This document shows positions 51,401 through 64,000 of a stretch of 64,000 nt of DNA, one piece after another. A program made the position numbers and the translations under genes. The notes below the pieces were generated by a model that saw only the letters and a program-made list of their open reading frames with translations, did no database searches and was not told the origin of the DNA. How positions within the stretch are numbered: position 1 is the stretch's first letter; each line of letters starts with the position of its first letter. Source of the stretch: Pyxicephalus adspersus (lineage: Eukaryota; Chordata; Amphibia; Anura; Pyxicephalidae); assembly GCF_032062135.1 (NCBI RefSeq), contig NC_092859.1:124830230-124894229 (forward strand), read 5' to 3'.

Positions 51401-54400
51401 TTTACATGATCCTAGATTTCCCGAATGCTCAATCCAAAGTCTTACCACATTCATTTTAATGGTCCACTCTGGTTAACAGCCTCATTGTAAAATTATAGTG
51501 TAATTTCCTTTAAAAATTGAAATCCAATGTCTGTACAAATAGCCTTAATTGCAAATTTATGTCAAAGGCATTTCCAGTACTCTAAAGGTTTTCATTTAAC
51601 CGTTACGTATCCTCTTTTTAAGTTACTATAATCATAAATTTTATTTTTTTTTAATTTTTATTAAAGTTTAACTGCTTAACTTCTAATTCATTCCCTCATT
51701 TTAATTCTATATACCTGGCAACTGTACGGCTTCTGACTGTAAAATTACATGTGCCATCAGTGTAATAAGAAGCAATGTCTGCATGTTATGCTGCACGTTT
51801 TTTGTTGTTTTTTTTTTATCCGTATCAGTTTTGGGATAAAATGCCGTAATTTTAATCTACTATATACCAGTAACTAGTGATTATACTAGTACATTTTGTT
51901 AGCCAATGCGTATATCATTTATGGAGTTTCATTGTTTTTTGGGCATTATTGTTTATTTTTGTTGTTAGGATCTATTTTTTAGTTTGGCATGTTAAATATC
52001 CAGCACTCAGTTGTTCAACATCTGTTCTTGAATAAATATACTTTATACCAATACATTTTTAATGTTTTTTAAATTTACTTTATACACAAAATAAGTGAGG
52101 TCTTAAACTTTGTAAGTCCATCAGTACAAAGTACAACCAAACACAGAAATACCTGTCTAATGATCTACAACAAACTGACCCAATGTAATACACACATAAA
52201 TAGTTATCCATAGTGCTTTACTGGATTTCAATAATACTCTTCAAAAGAATATAAAATGACAAGATTTGATTAAATGGTATTTAAATAAAACATTTATATG
52301 TTTATTACAGTGGTTTGGTCATTTGTAGTCCCAAGCCGGTTCAGACCTATTTTTGGATCAAGTGTTTTTGTGTGAATGTCGGCTGTTTTTGTTCAAATTA
52401 TAAAGTGGGGTGCAAGCAAAATTAAGTTCCAAGAACAAAATGCAAAATCATTGCATACTCTCACCTTTTGTGCCTGATATTCATCACACATCATCCCCAT
52501 AATAAAAATCTTTAAAAAATGGGACATAAACCATTGTTACATATCTATATGATCTATATTTTTTGTAATATGCAAGTCTTTATGTTGGGTTTCAACATTT
52601 AGGCCTGTTCCCATAGATGCAAATCTGTCCAGCACCTGGCCAGTTTCCATTAAACCACATAAAGTCATATTATTGCTTGATGAAAACCTATGTGTCTCTG
52701 CTAAACATTAAAAGCCGATCCTGTGAAGAATGGGGTTGTCTCCATGTCCCAGGTAGTGCTCCAAGTCATTCCTGCAAGAAAGAACAAGCCTTTCACATTA
52801 TTTATTTAATTATAATTATTTAATGTACCTATAGTTTTATGTTATAGATTTTCTATCCAGCGTTGTATATGAACAGCCATTCAACTACTTTAGGATCTAT
52901 AAATTTGTCTCGTGACGCTATTGCTCCTTTTACTGCATTTAACAAAAATACATTGCAGATCAGTGAAAAGCAATTTAATGTTTATTTTAGGTGATCTGTT
53001 GGGAATAAAAACTGTTAGTAATTGAAACAATGTGTTCATTTTATTGCAAGGCTTAAACATTCCCAGTATTTTGGCATCTATTAACATGAAAAAAAAACTG
53101 TCTATACGTCTTTATTTGGTTTTGCAATTGTATAATTATTGCTTCAAGCATTGCTTTTGGAAAAACACTTTCTTCAAAGGCTGCTTTACAGATCTCAGTG
53201 GATTAGGCATATGAACTTTTTTTTTTTATCTTTTTATTTTTTTACGTTTCTGATACCTTTTAATCAGATGACCATTCAGCCTGGTTGTTTTGTGAAAGTG
53301 CCAAAGCTATTTTCCTGTAGCAGTAATGGTGTCGTAAGTTCTACTTTTTGGTGCTAACAAAGCTGTGGTAATTTTATCTTTGTATATGCTCAGATTTGAG
53401 GTAAATTGTAAAATTATGGATGTTTTTAGAACGGTTATAATCTGCTGCCAGCTACAGTAATTTAGGTTAAAGTAGGACTGTGGCCAGTCTTTTGACATTC
53501 AAACACACTGAAACGTCCACATATCTTTAACACCAAATAGGAATCAAAACAAGCCCTTCCTGACCTCCATAACTGCAGGTACTATGGAGTAATAAATTAC
53601 TGTAGGAAGTGCTTTTACTTGAATTTCAGCAGTATAACTTGTTGAAAGGTCAACATTTGTGTATCAACTGACTTAATGTTTTTTTGTTTGTTTTTTTTTT
53701 TTTTTGGTTGCGAATATAGTAAGGAAAGATTAGCATTAGTTATGTTCCACTACTGTTGAAGGGCCCCAGATACATCCTTTACAGCAGCCAGGTAAAGCAA
53801 TATCTCCAAAAGCAATTAAGTCAGAAATAAAAATGAATATTATGGGTTAAATAAAGGAAGCTTGGGGGTGGCTGAGCACCAATACCGATGACATATTAAG
53901 TAAGGGAGCTTCTGCATAATCCTGAGTAATAGCCTCCCTCTTTGTCTCTATAGCTGCTAACTGCCCTTGTTTGTGCTCAGGTCCCTAGATCTTAAGCAAC
54001 ACCTGGGGGTCTTCTTTCTTCTGCCTGTAATATTATGAATTTTCTTTCCTGCTCTTCGATGTGACCTCCTCTTGTACAATGCCTTCTGAAATCAACTAAT
54101 TAGAACTTACTGGATCCTCAGTATGGGGTATGACATGCATCTTGTATGTGATGAAAATGATTGTGCTATCATGTTCTGTGATAAATAAAATTAGGATGGG
54201 GTTAAAAATGCACCAATTACTTGGAAAAGAACCCAAGAATCAGATTTTGTATCCTTAAGTTACAGTCTAATGGAAAGCACAATTGTTGAGTTGTTAGGAC
54301 AAGCATGATCTTAGTAAAACAGCACACAAGTGTGTTTTTGCACAGCAGGTACAGAGAAAGCATCCAGTTTGCATTGTCTGTGAAGTCATAGAATTAACAC

Positions 54401-55959
54401 ACAACTGCTTTCAATTACAACCTTATTGTAAAATTCCAGGCAGATGCACAGCTCACTAATTGTACATTACCTCTGGTTTACAGCAGGAGCCTTGGGGTTG
54501 AGTCTGGGCTTCTTGGATGTCCTCCAGGCCTGAGGCCTCTGCTGAGATTACCTAGTAAATAATCTGTCTCATGGACCATGGGGCAAGATACTTTAAATTA
54601 TACAGTAAGGAAGTCTAACTTGCCCTTTTAATAAGTAGGTCAAGCTAACAGCCCATCCGCCCACCCCATTAGCCTGCTGGATTAAAGTAAAATACCTAGT
54701 ACTTCCAGGAACAGGGGTCAATGTGACTCTTTCCCTTTCCTTTCATAGTGAAAACTTGAGTGTATTAACCATATTCCATGTTAGGCATCATAAGAGCCTT
54801 GTGTATGCATGCCTTTTTAAGTATGTGATAGTGATAGGCAAAACCCTAGGCTCCTTTTCCTTCTTTCTCCTCTTCCTGGAGACGATCTTTAATCATCTTA
54901 CTAGCTGTCCGGAATGACGTAACTTCAAAAATTCAATCATGCTCAGAGGAAGGTGGGATTGCTGGGTATTCTGGCAACCAAAGCGGAGGATGTGCATGCA
55001 CAACTCTTTTGACGGATTCTGGGAGCAATCAGGCAAATGGGGATTATTGCAGAAAGAAAATCCCTTTTGTGCAATAATGATCTGCCTGATCATGGAGTTT
55101 TAAAAGTGGAACTGAATTGAATAAAGCATTTACTTTTCAAAAAAAAATGTATTACTACAGTACATATGCTCTTTAAACCACAAATAATTTGACTTTCAAA
55201 GGATATATTGACTGACTTATCCTCTTGTATACCAATTATTACAATTAATTTTTAAATGGCTATTTACATATTCACATTGTAAGCAGAGCACTTCCAGTAA
55301 CTAAAGAAAAAGTTTAAGTGGTCTCTAATGTACTTGTTGCCCATGTTCCAGCCTTCATTTGCCTAATTTACCATTAGTTACAGTAACAGTTGAAAGAGGT
55401 GTAAAAATGAAGGAATATGCATTGCAGGATTTCTATGAGGTCTGCCAGATGCTAAAAGAGCACAGTACTTGGCATTGTGCCTACTGCCAAACACCTGGGG
55501 CAAGTGTCACTTTTCAATTAAATACATTCATCAGTATGTAATCTAACTAACTGTATAATACCCAGGTTCATTAAATCTATAAATGTTACTATAATTACCA
55601 CGTACAAGCACTTATATGTCTGACCCTTTAAGCGGTAAAAGCATTGTTCAATTAAGGTTAGCATTTTCCATAAATATATGGAAGATGTATTAAAGAATGT
55701 GAAATCCTAATTAAAATTGACTTTTGTGAAATATGAGGCCCTTTTGGGAATTCTATTTTAAACTAAAATGTCAGAAACCTTTTCTATCACAATTGGCCAG
55801 TAAAAGGGGGTCACAGTTACAAGCACTAAACGTTTGGAAAATAAATTGGCCACATCATTGTTTGAGAGTCTGATAAGCTTTAATGATAGCGTAACAAAAA
55901 GGCCCAGAAGGAGAGTAAAGGAATGCACTGGAACATAGCAAAATTAGCTTTATTTCAGA

Positions 55960-56150
55960 CAGAAGCAGCAACTTTTCCCACATTCTCCAGTTTCTACCTG
56001 TTTGATGCTATCATGATATGAACACCAACCTTTCAGACACCATTGTAATGTTCACTTACAAAGCATAAATAGATTCTCTACTAGTGTTCTATTCCTGCAG
56101 TAAATTGTTGGTTTGCTCAGGTAATAAAGTAAATGTTCTGGCTACTGGAT
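55960..56150 (+). repeat. Dispersed repeat, copy A
   Basis: Shares an ordered series of words with 59400-59610: 'agaagc.gc..tttcccca', 'tgatgctatcatgat', 'cagacaccattgtaat', 'gat..tctactagtgttctat', and 'aatgttctgg'. Same orientation, moderately diverged. The family is not recognised and no ends are visible. Confidence 0.5.
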
Positions 56151-56444
56151 AAAAAAAAGCTTTGAGAGAGTTGCAAAAATGTCACATTCCAAAAGCCTTA
56201 TTGAAGTTTTAGTTTAAATAAGGTAAATACATTCCAGGTGGAAAAAAAAGAGTCAAGGAGTTAGCATTTAAAAAAGATAATTTTATGGCGAGAAAAGTAA
56301 GCAGGCTTTTTAAGGCAGACTACAATTAGTACAATTATATTTCAGTGATATAAAGTGAGGGTTGCTATGTTTTACATAAATTGTGATTACATCAAAATAG
56401 TTTTGCGGTTAAGGTACAAATAGTGAACATACAACTCAACAATA

Positions 56445-56515
56445 TATCTCAAGTCCTGACTTGCTTCGCCTTTCAGGCTTACTCAGGGGATGATTTGAGA
56501 TTTGCAAGATTGGAG
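56445..56515. repeat. Possible interspersed repeat fragment
   Basis: The motif 'tgcttcgcctttcaggctta' followed by ctcagggga is one I associate with repeated sequence in frogs. No borders or second copy are visible here, so this is weak. Confidence 0.25.
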
Positions 56516-57359
56516 CTATAGATACCAATATCATGTACATAGAAAAAATATAACAGAACAAAAAGTTTCAATTATTTCAAGAAAAGCATTCAAATCATAA
56601 ATTGTAATGCATGAGTACAAAGCATGAAATTTAAATATAATTACTTACAGTTGTGTAATCACATTCATTAAGAGTGAATAAAAACATCTGCAAGACGTCC
56701 ATGCCAATGGTTCCAATTTAAAAAGATGAGTGATGGTAGTATGAAGTGGCTCTAAAAGTAATTTGGTATTGAGATTAGTATTAGTGTTACCCAGTCATTT
56801 ACATGTAAAATGAATAGAAAAAGATTTGTTAATTGACTTGCCTAAGATTTAAGAGAGTTGGCAGTGTAGTGGGAGTATAATGGATGCTTCTAGGTGAACA
56901 TTTGCTGTTCTAGAGAAAAGTATAAGCAAATAAGGATACGTAAAACCAGTTATAGTGAATGATGTCCATCTTCGAAATAAAAGAAAGATAGTGATACTTA
57001 CTTATTTGTGGGTAATGAAAAGGTTTCTATGGTTTCTATATTAATTATATATTAAAAGGATACCAGAATAGCAATATTTAGGATGTCTTTGAGTAATTAG
57101 ATACTTTGGGATGAAAGAAAGTTTCAATGAGTATGCTAGTGGGATGCCATATTAGAAAAGCTAAAAAAACACTGTGGATTTACTTACTTACTGATGCTGT
57201 AGGGGTAAACTGACTAATTAGGTAGCCCATTCTATAAAAGATAAATATTTTTCTTAATGAGTACAAAGTGTGGAATTTGTTAGAAAAAAGCTAGAGTTGC
57301 AATCAAGATTGATTTGTAAAATGGTATAGGTATTGAGTACTTACTGAGAAAATTGGAGA

Positions 57360-57592
57360 ATGGCAGAGAGACAGGGAGAGGCATCTGCAGTCAGTCATGA
57401 AAGGACTGCGCTTGCTGGCGTCTCTCCCTGAAATAAGAGATAAGGGAGGCGGCCCCGCATTTCCGGGGTCTGTGCGAGATCACGCTGTCCATGTAAAAAT
57501 ATGTCCTTTGATATGGGAGGAAAGGATATTTCCTCCTTTAAAAGAGAAGTCAGCAGTGGTAGCTTCCATATTATTTTCCGTACGGGTTTCCT
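57360..57592 (-). mobile_element. GC-rich fragment of a TTAA element
   Basis: On the minus strand it starts after TTAA (57593-57596) with aggaaacccgtacggaaaat. The stretch is much richer in G+C than its surroundings and includes a small palindrome ggaggaaa...tttcctcc (57516-57536). The other terminus is not seen. A + strand frame across it is probably chance. Confidence 0.4.
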
Positions 57593-57977
57593 TTAAGGCT
57601 GAGAATAGGTATAGGTATACTTGTATGGGATGAATGTTGAATGTATAATAATTCTTTTTTTTAGACCGAAAGAATAAGGAAATAATGGTTGTAAAATTCT
57701 TCTAATATCACACTGCACCCAGGTATAAATATTGGATATACCTTACCCATTGCTATAGCAGTCTTTTTTTCCAATACCTTCATCTGACACTAAAATATTT
57801 CAGTAGATACAACATTCTATTTTTACTGTAATTCACCAGTGGCAACTCTGTACCATCTGAACATCTCCAAATGTGCAGAATCATTATTTCAGGACCACTG
57901 ACAAGCAAAATGGAATAAAATAGGTAATACAAGGTATTTACAATATTCATTTTTTTGCTGCACTGAATTATTATTTA

Positions 57978-58150
57978 AAATTAGCTATAAAATTAGAATT
58001 CATAAAATGAATTTTGTGCTCCTATCCAATTTCATATGTGGTATATTTTTTATTTATTATATGAAATTAGTTAGAAAATTAAAATTCATGAACTGAATTT
58101 TAATTTTCTATTCAATTTCATACGCAATACATTTTTATTTGTTATATTAC
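57978..58150 (+). repeat. Tandem duplication, two units of about 86 bp
   Basis: Unit 1 (57978-58063) and unit 2 (58064-58150) both run aaattag, then gaattcat/aattcatgaa, tgaatttt, caatttcata, ttttt.tattt.ttatat. They are diverged by roughly a quarter of positions by eye, so the duplication is old. Confidence 0.75.
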
Positions 58151-59399
58151 CCATTTCATTGCTTTTTGCATGTCGAAAAAATAATTATGGAGGTAAGGCA
58201 TCAGACCTTATGTGATTTATTGTGATTTTGAAACGGGAACTATACTGAAGCTGCCACCTGCTTTTGACCCATTTCATAATAAAATACTTATTTAAGTAAT
58301 ATTTATGTAATGTAATGTAAAAGGGTAATATATTTGAAAACCTGGAAATTCCTAGGGCGGACATAGGGAGGTGCAAACTGTGCCACTGCACAAAGGCCCT
58401 CAGACCCACCCCAGCCTACAGGGGCCCCCACAAGGTCCACAAGTCAGATCAGCAGTGTTAGACATTTGATGTAAGGATGACTATAAATGGCCCAATAATT
58501 TTCAACCTGGCTGTGGATCCCCTTGTTTCTATATTAGCCATTTGTGTTGGGATTTTAGTGGGTAATGTAACACAAATGTGTTTCATGCAGACAACGTGTG
58601 TTTTTAAATTGAGAATAAAGTTAGAAATGTGGCTGGTTTACTGGCTATAAAATAAATCCAGGAAAATCTGAATATATGTGATAGAGGTAGAGGGTAATAC
58701 TCCATCAGGTAGGGAATGTTTGTATAGAATCTGATACTTGGGATTATATTTTTCAAATGGTTGGAGTATGATTTGAAATTTTAACTACCCCTAGGAAGTA
58801 AAGCTCTTTTAAAGCAGCTAAAGGAGCGGAGTTTAAATATGTAAACAGGGCCATTTATTACTGTGGTTCAGGACTCTAAATGAAAAGGTAATAATGCTTG
58901 CATTAAATGCAGGGCCCTTAATCCGAATTTAAGTAAGATCATTCTTTTGTAGCAGAAATTAAGATTGTGGAGAAAAGTTTTAGTTTGGTTAAGTACATTT
59001 ATTGCAAAATGTATAACACTTATATCGCACTCAGGCAGGTATGTTTAATTTATTCCAGAAACAGTATTTCTTGTACCTTCTGCAATAAAAAAAAAACTGT
59101 CTGGTGGCAATTTTTTATTAGTAAGGTTTAGTAGAACCCTGTATTTCATGCTTTGAAAACTCTCACTAATAAATTTAAAGCACAATAGGCATAAAGCAGT
59201 AAGGTATTATGCTATCGACCAGTGGCAATGGGCAGAAAGGAATGAAAACAATCTCATTAGATGGTTCCACCTGCAGTGCACACATAGCTGTAGTGACCCG
59301 AAAAGTGTCAGGATCAAAACCCATTCACCCCTGTAGTAAAACGTGCTTAAGAACAGTATAAAAGAATATTTTTAACATAAGACAATTGTCTATTGCTGG

Positions 59400-59610
59400 G
59401 ACAGAAGCTGCCTGTTTTCCCCAGATAACTCCAATTGCTTCTAATTTGATGTTATCATGATTGATGGCCAGCAATCCAGACACCGTTGTAATATTCCCTT
59501 GGAAAGTATACACAGATCTTCTAATGGTGTTCTATACCCCTGGTGTGAAGTATTGTCTTGTTTAGAAGGTACAGTGAATGCTCCAGTTATGGGATGAAAA
59601 TGATGCAAGA
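59400..59610 (+). repeat. Dispersed repeat, copy B
   Basis: Counterpart of 55960-56150: 'agaagctgcctgttttcccc', 'tgatgttatcatgat', 'cagacaccgttgtaat', 'cttctaatggtgttctat', and 'aatgctccag'. About 3.4 kb separates the copies. Confidence 0.5.
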
Positions 59611-60892
59611 ATAACATAAAAATCACTTTACGAAGGCTGGGGAAAAAGTCTATTATACCCACTCCTGTAAGGAGAATTGCTGTTTAGCAACTGGATATAA
59701 AGTGTTAGCTTTAGGCAGAATATGGAGTGTTTATTAGGTGTATGAATGCTATTATGGGTATTGTAAATCTTAGATAATATGTTTCAAAGAGATACAGACA
59801 TAGTTTCCAAATGTACAGATCTGTGTGATGCACACACAAATGAACAGTCCATGTTCTAAATGAAAATATCAGTGACTTCCTATTCAAATAAGTTTAAGCA
59901 GATGGAGAGGCAATAGCAAAGCATGCAGTGTTTATATAACGGTATACTTAACAGCTTGTAACCCAAACAAGAACTGATCCTGTTGACAATCATCTACGGT
60001 TTGGGAGACTCTTATCCTGCTGTTTTTTATCCAGTTCATGTAATATATTCTTGCCCATTCTGTCTTAAAATGTATGTATTATTGTGACGGATTTTTTTCT
60101 ATGTGGATGAAATCTAAACCTGTGATAAGAAAAGACGAGGCTTGTGATTCCTGGCTAACTTTTAAAATCCATGAAATAGACTGATTTATCAACTGTTCCT
60201 ATTTCTAGGCTTGATTTTACCTTACTCATACCTTTGGGTGAGGGTACAAAATTGGGGGGGAGGGTGGACCCTTATTAGCGTTGTGTTCAAGATTCCAATA
60301 AGATCCCAAACCACAGACTCCCCACAACAATGAAGTTGCTTTGTGAATCCATATCCTTGCTTTTTCTTTTAAAGGTTGCATTCACATTTCTCAGTTGTGA
60401 TTTTAGATCTTTGCCTTCACATCCACTTTAAATATGATAGTTCCAAAATAAATAATCTACCAGAGCCTGCCATTTATAAAAAAAAAAAAAAAATTAGCTA
60501 TAGTTATACCCATAGTTTTGTCCTCCAAGGTTTTCTGGAGCTGAAGCTGCAATTTTCGCCATATATATCCCCACAACAATGTCATTCCATTGAGTGGGTT
60601 CTGGTTTCCCTAACTGCTTTGCATATACATTTTTTTTGTTAATTCATAATACTTTATGAAAGTTTTCTCTATGACATGGGGAAACACCAGCTGGGGAGAG
60701 ATCACTGTATGGCTGGTATTCTTCCTAATGCTCAGCACTGTAAGAGGTATTCCTCACACGGACCACACTAATGTATTGTGTGCTGTGGATAAATTAATTA
60801 TAGTTGGATTTCTTGAAGACCTAAAAGTAGATTTAAGGGTCCCCCCATGTTAAAAAGGCTAACAAAACTCTAATATAGATGTTACCTTACAC

Positions 60893-60963
60893 AATATTTA
60901 ATGTACAGCGCTGCATAATATGTTGGCGCTATATAAATCCTGTTTAATAATAATAAAAAATAA
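60893..60963 (+). mobile_element. 3' tail of the same SINE family with (TAA)n
   Basis: Nearly identical to the tail at 3655 (one change, gcgtaata to gcataata), followed by TAA units. It is a 5'-truncated copy. Confidence 0.75.
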
Positions 60964-61464
60964 TCACTATATAAGTGTCTCCAAAGGTCAAATTATAATT
61001 TTTTAGAAATATATGTTCGCTGATTCTGAAAAAGTACACTTCATTTCATGGCTGTTATATTTCCAGACATCCATCTTTCGACAGCTTGTTTATTAAATCC
61101 AATTTAGAATTCAGCAATTTTACACAGCATTTCAAACTACATATAAAAATTCTGAGCTGAAATATTGGAATTAGCCAGATATAAACCTGCATTCAATATG
61201 AAATCTGACTAATTTTGAAACTTATATTAATAATAAGTTAGTAAGAATTTTGTACTGTTCTTTACTAGAAGTTGCCTGAAAATCATTTGATGATGTATGC
61301 ATAGTTCTGGGGCCAACACCACATGGCAGAACCAGTTGCATGACCCTAGCGTTGTTTTTCGATGTCTAACAAAAAGGTATTAAACAGCACCTCTGTAGGG
61401 GAGTTTTCCTTACACTGGCAACCAGTTTAAGCTTTTTCCTATTAACCCCCAAAAATTGTTTTTA

Positions 61465-61545
61465 TAGGGGGTTCACTGAGAATTTGAAACTTATTTCAAG
61501 GGTTTCATGGGAGTAAAAAAGTTTTAAAAAGGCTGCCTTAGATTG
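61465..61545. mobile_element. Degraded right half of hAT-like MITE
   Basis: The words 'cttatttcaagggtttcatggg' (in part) followed by an A-rich run and 'aaaggctgcc' parallel the right half of the element at 127-329. No terminus or target duplication is preserved. A weaker relative may lie at about 60830-60880. Confidence 0.35.
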
Positions 61546-62400
61546 ATAAAGTGTACATTTTGAAAATATAATATAACATACTTTCTTGGTAAAGGGGAAG
61601 AAAGTATGAAGTCTTTCATTGAAGACTTTTTTTTCAAAAGCACTAATTGCTTGCCATCCCTGGTAAATCGGTGGTAACTTGAACCAAAGACTGAACATTA
61701 TGCAGATAAAGAGTTCTGATATTTGAATCACCTAATCTGCAACTCCTAATTTAGGAATAAAGCCAAAGACAACAAGGCAACTAGCATTTTCAGTCTATAG
61801 GATAAGATATACAAGATAAAACAATCAGTTGTTTATACATTATCTTATCAATTTTTACTTTTAATAGCTTCTTTGTTTAGTTTATCATCATATGTGTACC
61901 TCTGGAGAGACATATTTGTTCAGTATATATATATGCAGACTCTGCTTCCTGCTTAATACTGGACAATGATTCCACCTTACTGCTTACTTAATGAGCCAGT
62001 CAAGCATCTCAATGGAGAAACTTACATAATACATTGCAATAAAGTTTAACTTGTGAGTATAGTACATCACTTTTTTTTCTTTTTGGTATGATTTGTGAGG
62101 GTGGTAAGAATACTTCTGAACACAAATTCCATATAATCTTTTTAGTGACGTATCTCAAAGCATCTCAAAGGCTCTGCATTTTTAGTATACTTCTATCATT
62201 TATTATTCTACCATTATTATGGATTTTGCTATGTGCTTTTTGTGGTTTTATTATTCCTTTTTTAAAGTACAATCATTATGACAATTTTAGCAGCAGCAGG
62301 TCACATCTAAAACGTTTTTTCATGTTATAAAGCAATAAGTATCTTTGTAGTTCAAAGTAATACAATTGATGGTTGAACTTCTTTTTATATTTTTTGCCAG

Positions 62401-62576
62401 CCCTTCGAAGTCGATCAGGTAGATCAATCATCAATGGGAACTGGGCAATTGACAGACCTGGAAAATATGAAGGTGGGGGAACAATGTTCACTTATAAGCG
62501 ACCAAATGAAATATCAAGCACAGCAGGTGAATCTTTTTTAGCTGAAGGACCAACCAATGAAATACTGGATGTTTAT
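62401..62576 (+). CDS. THSD4: THSD4 (ADAMTSL6) internal exon: middle of spacer domain
   Basis: Internal coding exon of 176 bp. Its first two bases complete an Ala codon begun at 46585, and 58 full codons follow, so it ends between codons. It encodes LRSRSGRSIINGNWAIDRPG, then KYEGGGTMFTYKRPNE and STAGESFLAEGPTNEILDVY. This is the beta-rich core of the ADAMTS spacer-1 domain, with the typical 'ING', 'AGT-like' and 'GPTNEILDVY' blocks. The acceptor is a T-rich tract ending in gccag at 62400, and the donor is gtaagt at 62577. In THSD4 the next residues, beginning Met-Ile-His, come from another exon; I do not find it in the remaining 1.4 kb, so it should lie past the window end. There are no stops or frameshifts, and conservation is strong against an otherwise non-coding background, so the gene is probably functional. 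THSD4 is the best match; another ADAMTS-like gene is a weaker alternative. Confidence 0.91.
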
Positions 62577-64000
62577 GTAAGTACAAGATATATTCCTTCA
62601 AATTACAACAACATAGGACAATAATCTGTTAAGAAAAAAAAGATACCAACCAAAATGTTTTTTCAATGCCAAAGCCTAGAAAGCAAAATGTAGAATGTAA
62701 TAGCTGGACAAACGTGATTTGCTAAATTTGATTGAAGGGAGATATTTATTTTGTGAAAATGTGAAGAAAGATTATCTTCATAGGATACGACATAGGGTTT
62801 GAATTACTGACAAATGATGTTGCCCATTCACTTGCATGGCTGAAGCCTGCCGAGCTTTACCTCATTCACTGAGCTGGTGCAAGAGAAAAAAAAATGACTT
62901 TTCTTAGTATAAACAGCCTCAACCCCAGTGAATATATAGAACTTGGTCAAGTAATTAGATGCAATAGGTGTTGAGGAAGTTGCTTATGTAATGTTATAAT
63001 TTTTTCCATGCATAATATTGTTTTATTTAGATTGAAAATATATTTATTTTGTTTAAAATAATACATTTGACTCCTGGCATCTTACAGAGAGCTGCTTGTG
63101 CGCAGCTCAGCAGTCTCTTAAAAGAGGACTCTGATCAGGCAGGTAAGTATGTTTTTTATGTTTCTTTTTGTGTTTTTTGTTTTTTTTGCAGAACAAGAGC
63201 TCTGCTATACACTCCCAGTACTTAGTGTTTCACGGTTTAGCATCTTAGTGAAAAAATGGAAACTGCCTAGTCCTATATTTATTTATGCAAACATGCAAAC
63301 CTCTTCATTATGCCCTGGGTGGACACCTGTGCATCTAGAAAGGAAATGGTTTACTACACAAATATTTATGGGAAATATAGCACAATCCAGAATATAGAGC
63401 CTTTTATCCATATTATTTACTTCTTTTTTCATCTTGTTAGCTCTCATGAATGCACATACTATGGTTTCAGTGCAGTCTAACCTGGCAATCTGTAAAATGA
63501 TTCCGCCATTCTGGCTATGATGAGGTAAAAAAAAAAAAAAGGGAACAGAAAACATTCTACTTAGATACTGCAATGTGTAAAATTGCCTACCTGACTTCCT
63601 AGTCTATAAACTCCTCTTTGACAGCTAACAGTCAACCTCGGGTGGATTTGTCAGTAGCTGTCCGACCAGGCTGTCAATATTAGTTGTGGTTCCCTATAAC
63701 GAATAGAGCAGTTCCGGATCACATGCTTCTATTTATTATTGTAATTGTTAAATTAAAATGACGGAAATAAAATTATGTCCATTAGAAAGTTTACCTTTTT
63801 TTGTCTTACAGCCTATACAATGAAAGTGTTAAACTACAATGCTTGTCATTAGATAAGTTTGATTTTCCCAGGACAGTTTGTAACATAAGAAAACAACTTT
63901 AGCTGGGCAAATGAAAGGCTGGTTTGTTCATTTAGAAGAAACTACTACGTCTTTCTCCTGTCATTTATGAAACAATGAAAAATTGATTAGAGAATGCACA
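62577..64000 (+). other. THSD4: Start of the next THSD4 intron
   Basis: Begins with a canonical gtaagt donor. The remaining 1.4 kb has no acceptor followed by the expected next spacer residues. It holds only T-rich and A-rich sequence with a poly-A run near 63527-63540. I see no other feature. Confidence 0.85.

Larger units (their letters stand above)
46586..62400 (+). other. THSD4: THSD4 intron between the two exons
   Basis: Intron of 15,815 bp bounded by gtgagt at the donor and a T-rich stretch ending in gccag at the acceptor. It splits a codon after its first base. It contains several insertions: a fragment of a TA-flanked MITE, an intact hAT-type MITE, a cluster of SINE-tail, TTAA and TA elements at 49.0-50.0 kb, a GC-rich TTAA-element fragment at 57.4 kb and a short tandem duplication at 58 kb. 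No further exon, RNA gene or long open frame was seen. Stretches not listed separately look like ordinary AT-rich intron sequence. Confidence 0.9.

Noticed and set aside
1..64000. CRISPR array, operon, phage or bacterial defence system
   Set aside because: Spliced vertebrate exons, large introns and eukaryotic SINE/LINE/MITE content show this is animal nuclear DNA. No regularly spaced repeats with unique spacers were seen.

Overview
The window looks like a stretch of an anuran (frog) nuclear genome. It is AT-rich, has almost no open coding capacity, and is full of short transposon families, microsatellites and degraded LINE/SINE copies. The frog assignment is an inference. It rests on the repeat families, above all a tRNA-derived SINE with a 'ggcgctatataaat' tail plus (TAA)n, and many short DNA transposons with TTAA, TA, TWA or 8-bp target duplications. 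It also rests on the one recognisable gene being vertebrate.

That gene is on the + strand and is very probably THSD4 (ADAMTSL6), a secreted extracellular-matrix glycoprotein of the ADAMTS-like family. Two consecutive internal exons are present. The first (46381-46585) carries the end of the cysteine-rich domain (GCDDFLGSDKVVDKCGVCGG) and the start of the spacer domain. The second (62401-62576) carries the middle of the spacer (RSRSGRSIINGNWAIDRPGK). They are separated by a 15.8-kb intron and join in frame: one base of a codon from the first exon plus two from the second make an Ala codon. Positions 1-46380 read as upstream intron and 62577-64000 as the start of the next intron. No other exon was recognised, though very short exons cannot be excluded by eye.

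The rest is intronic repeat sequence. From left to right the main elements are: a hAT-like MITE (127-329); a foldback MITE (2368-2587); a truncated hAT MITE (7605-7813) whose intact relative is at 48165-48527; a TTAA-flanked piggyBac-like element with an internal duplication (9280-10356); a 3' fragment of an L1-type LINE with its poly-A tail (about 13100-13965); a SINE head (20753-20950); a TIR element (23496-24181); a TTAA-flanked MITE with an internal hairpin (24649-25153); a TA-flanked MITE (30111-30544); a Harbinger-like MITE (33294-33756) and a degraded copy (36339-36608); an L2-type LINE fragment on the minus strand (38541-39115); another TA-flanked MITE (42180-42540); a perfect 92-bp-arm palindrome (42581-42772); a degenerate minisatellite (43081-43215); a long CT run (44842-44883); and a nested group near 49.0-50.0 kb that contains an 83-nt imperfect hairpin.

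I found no operon, defence system, CRISPR array, RNA gene or undescribed multigene system. The observations most worth a second look are the perfect palindrome, the hairpin at 49519-49601, the internally duplicated TTAA element, and the open frame running from the upstream intron into the first exon.
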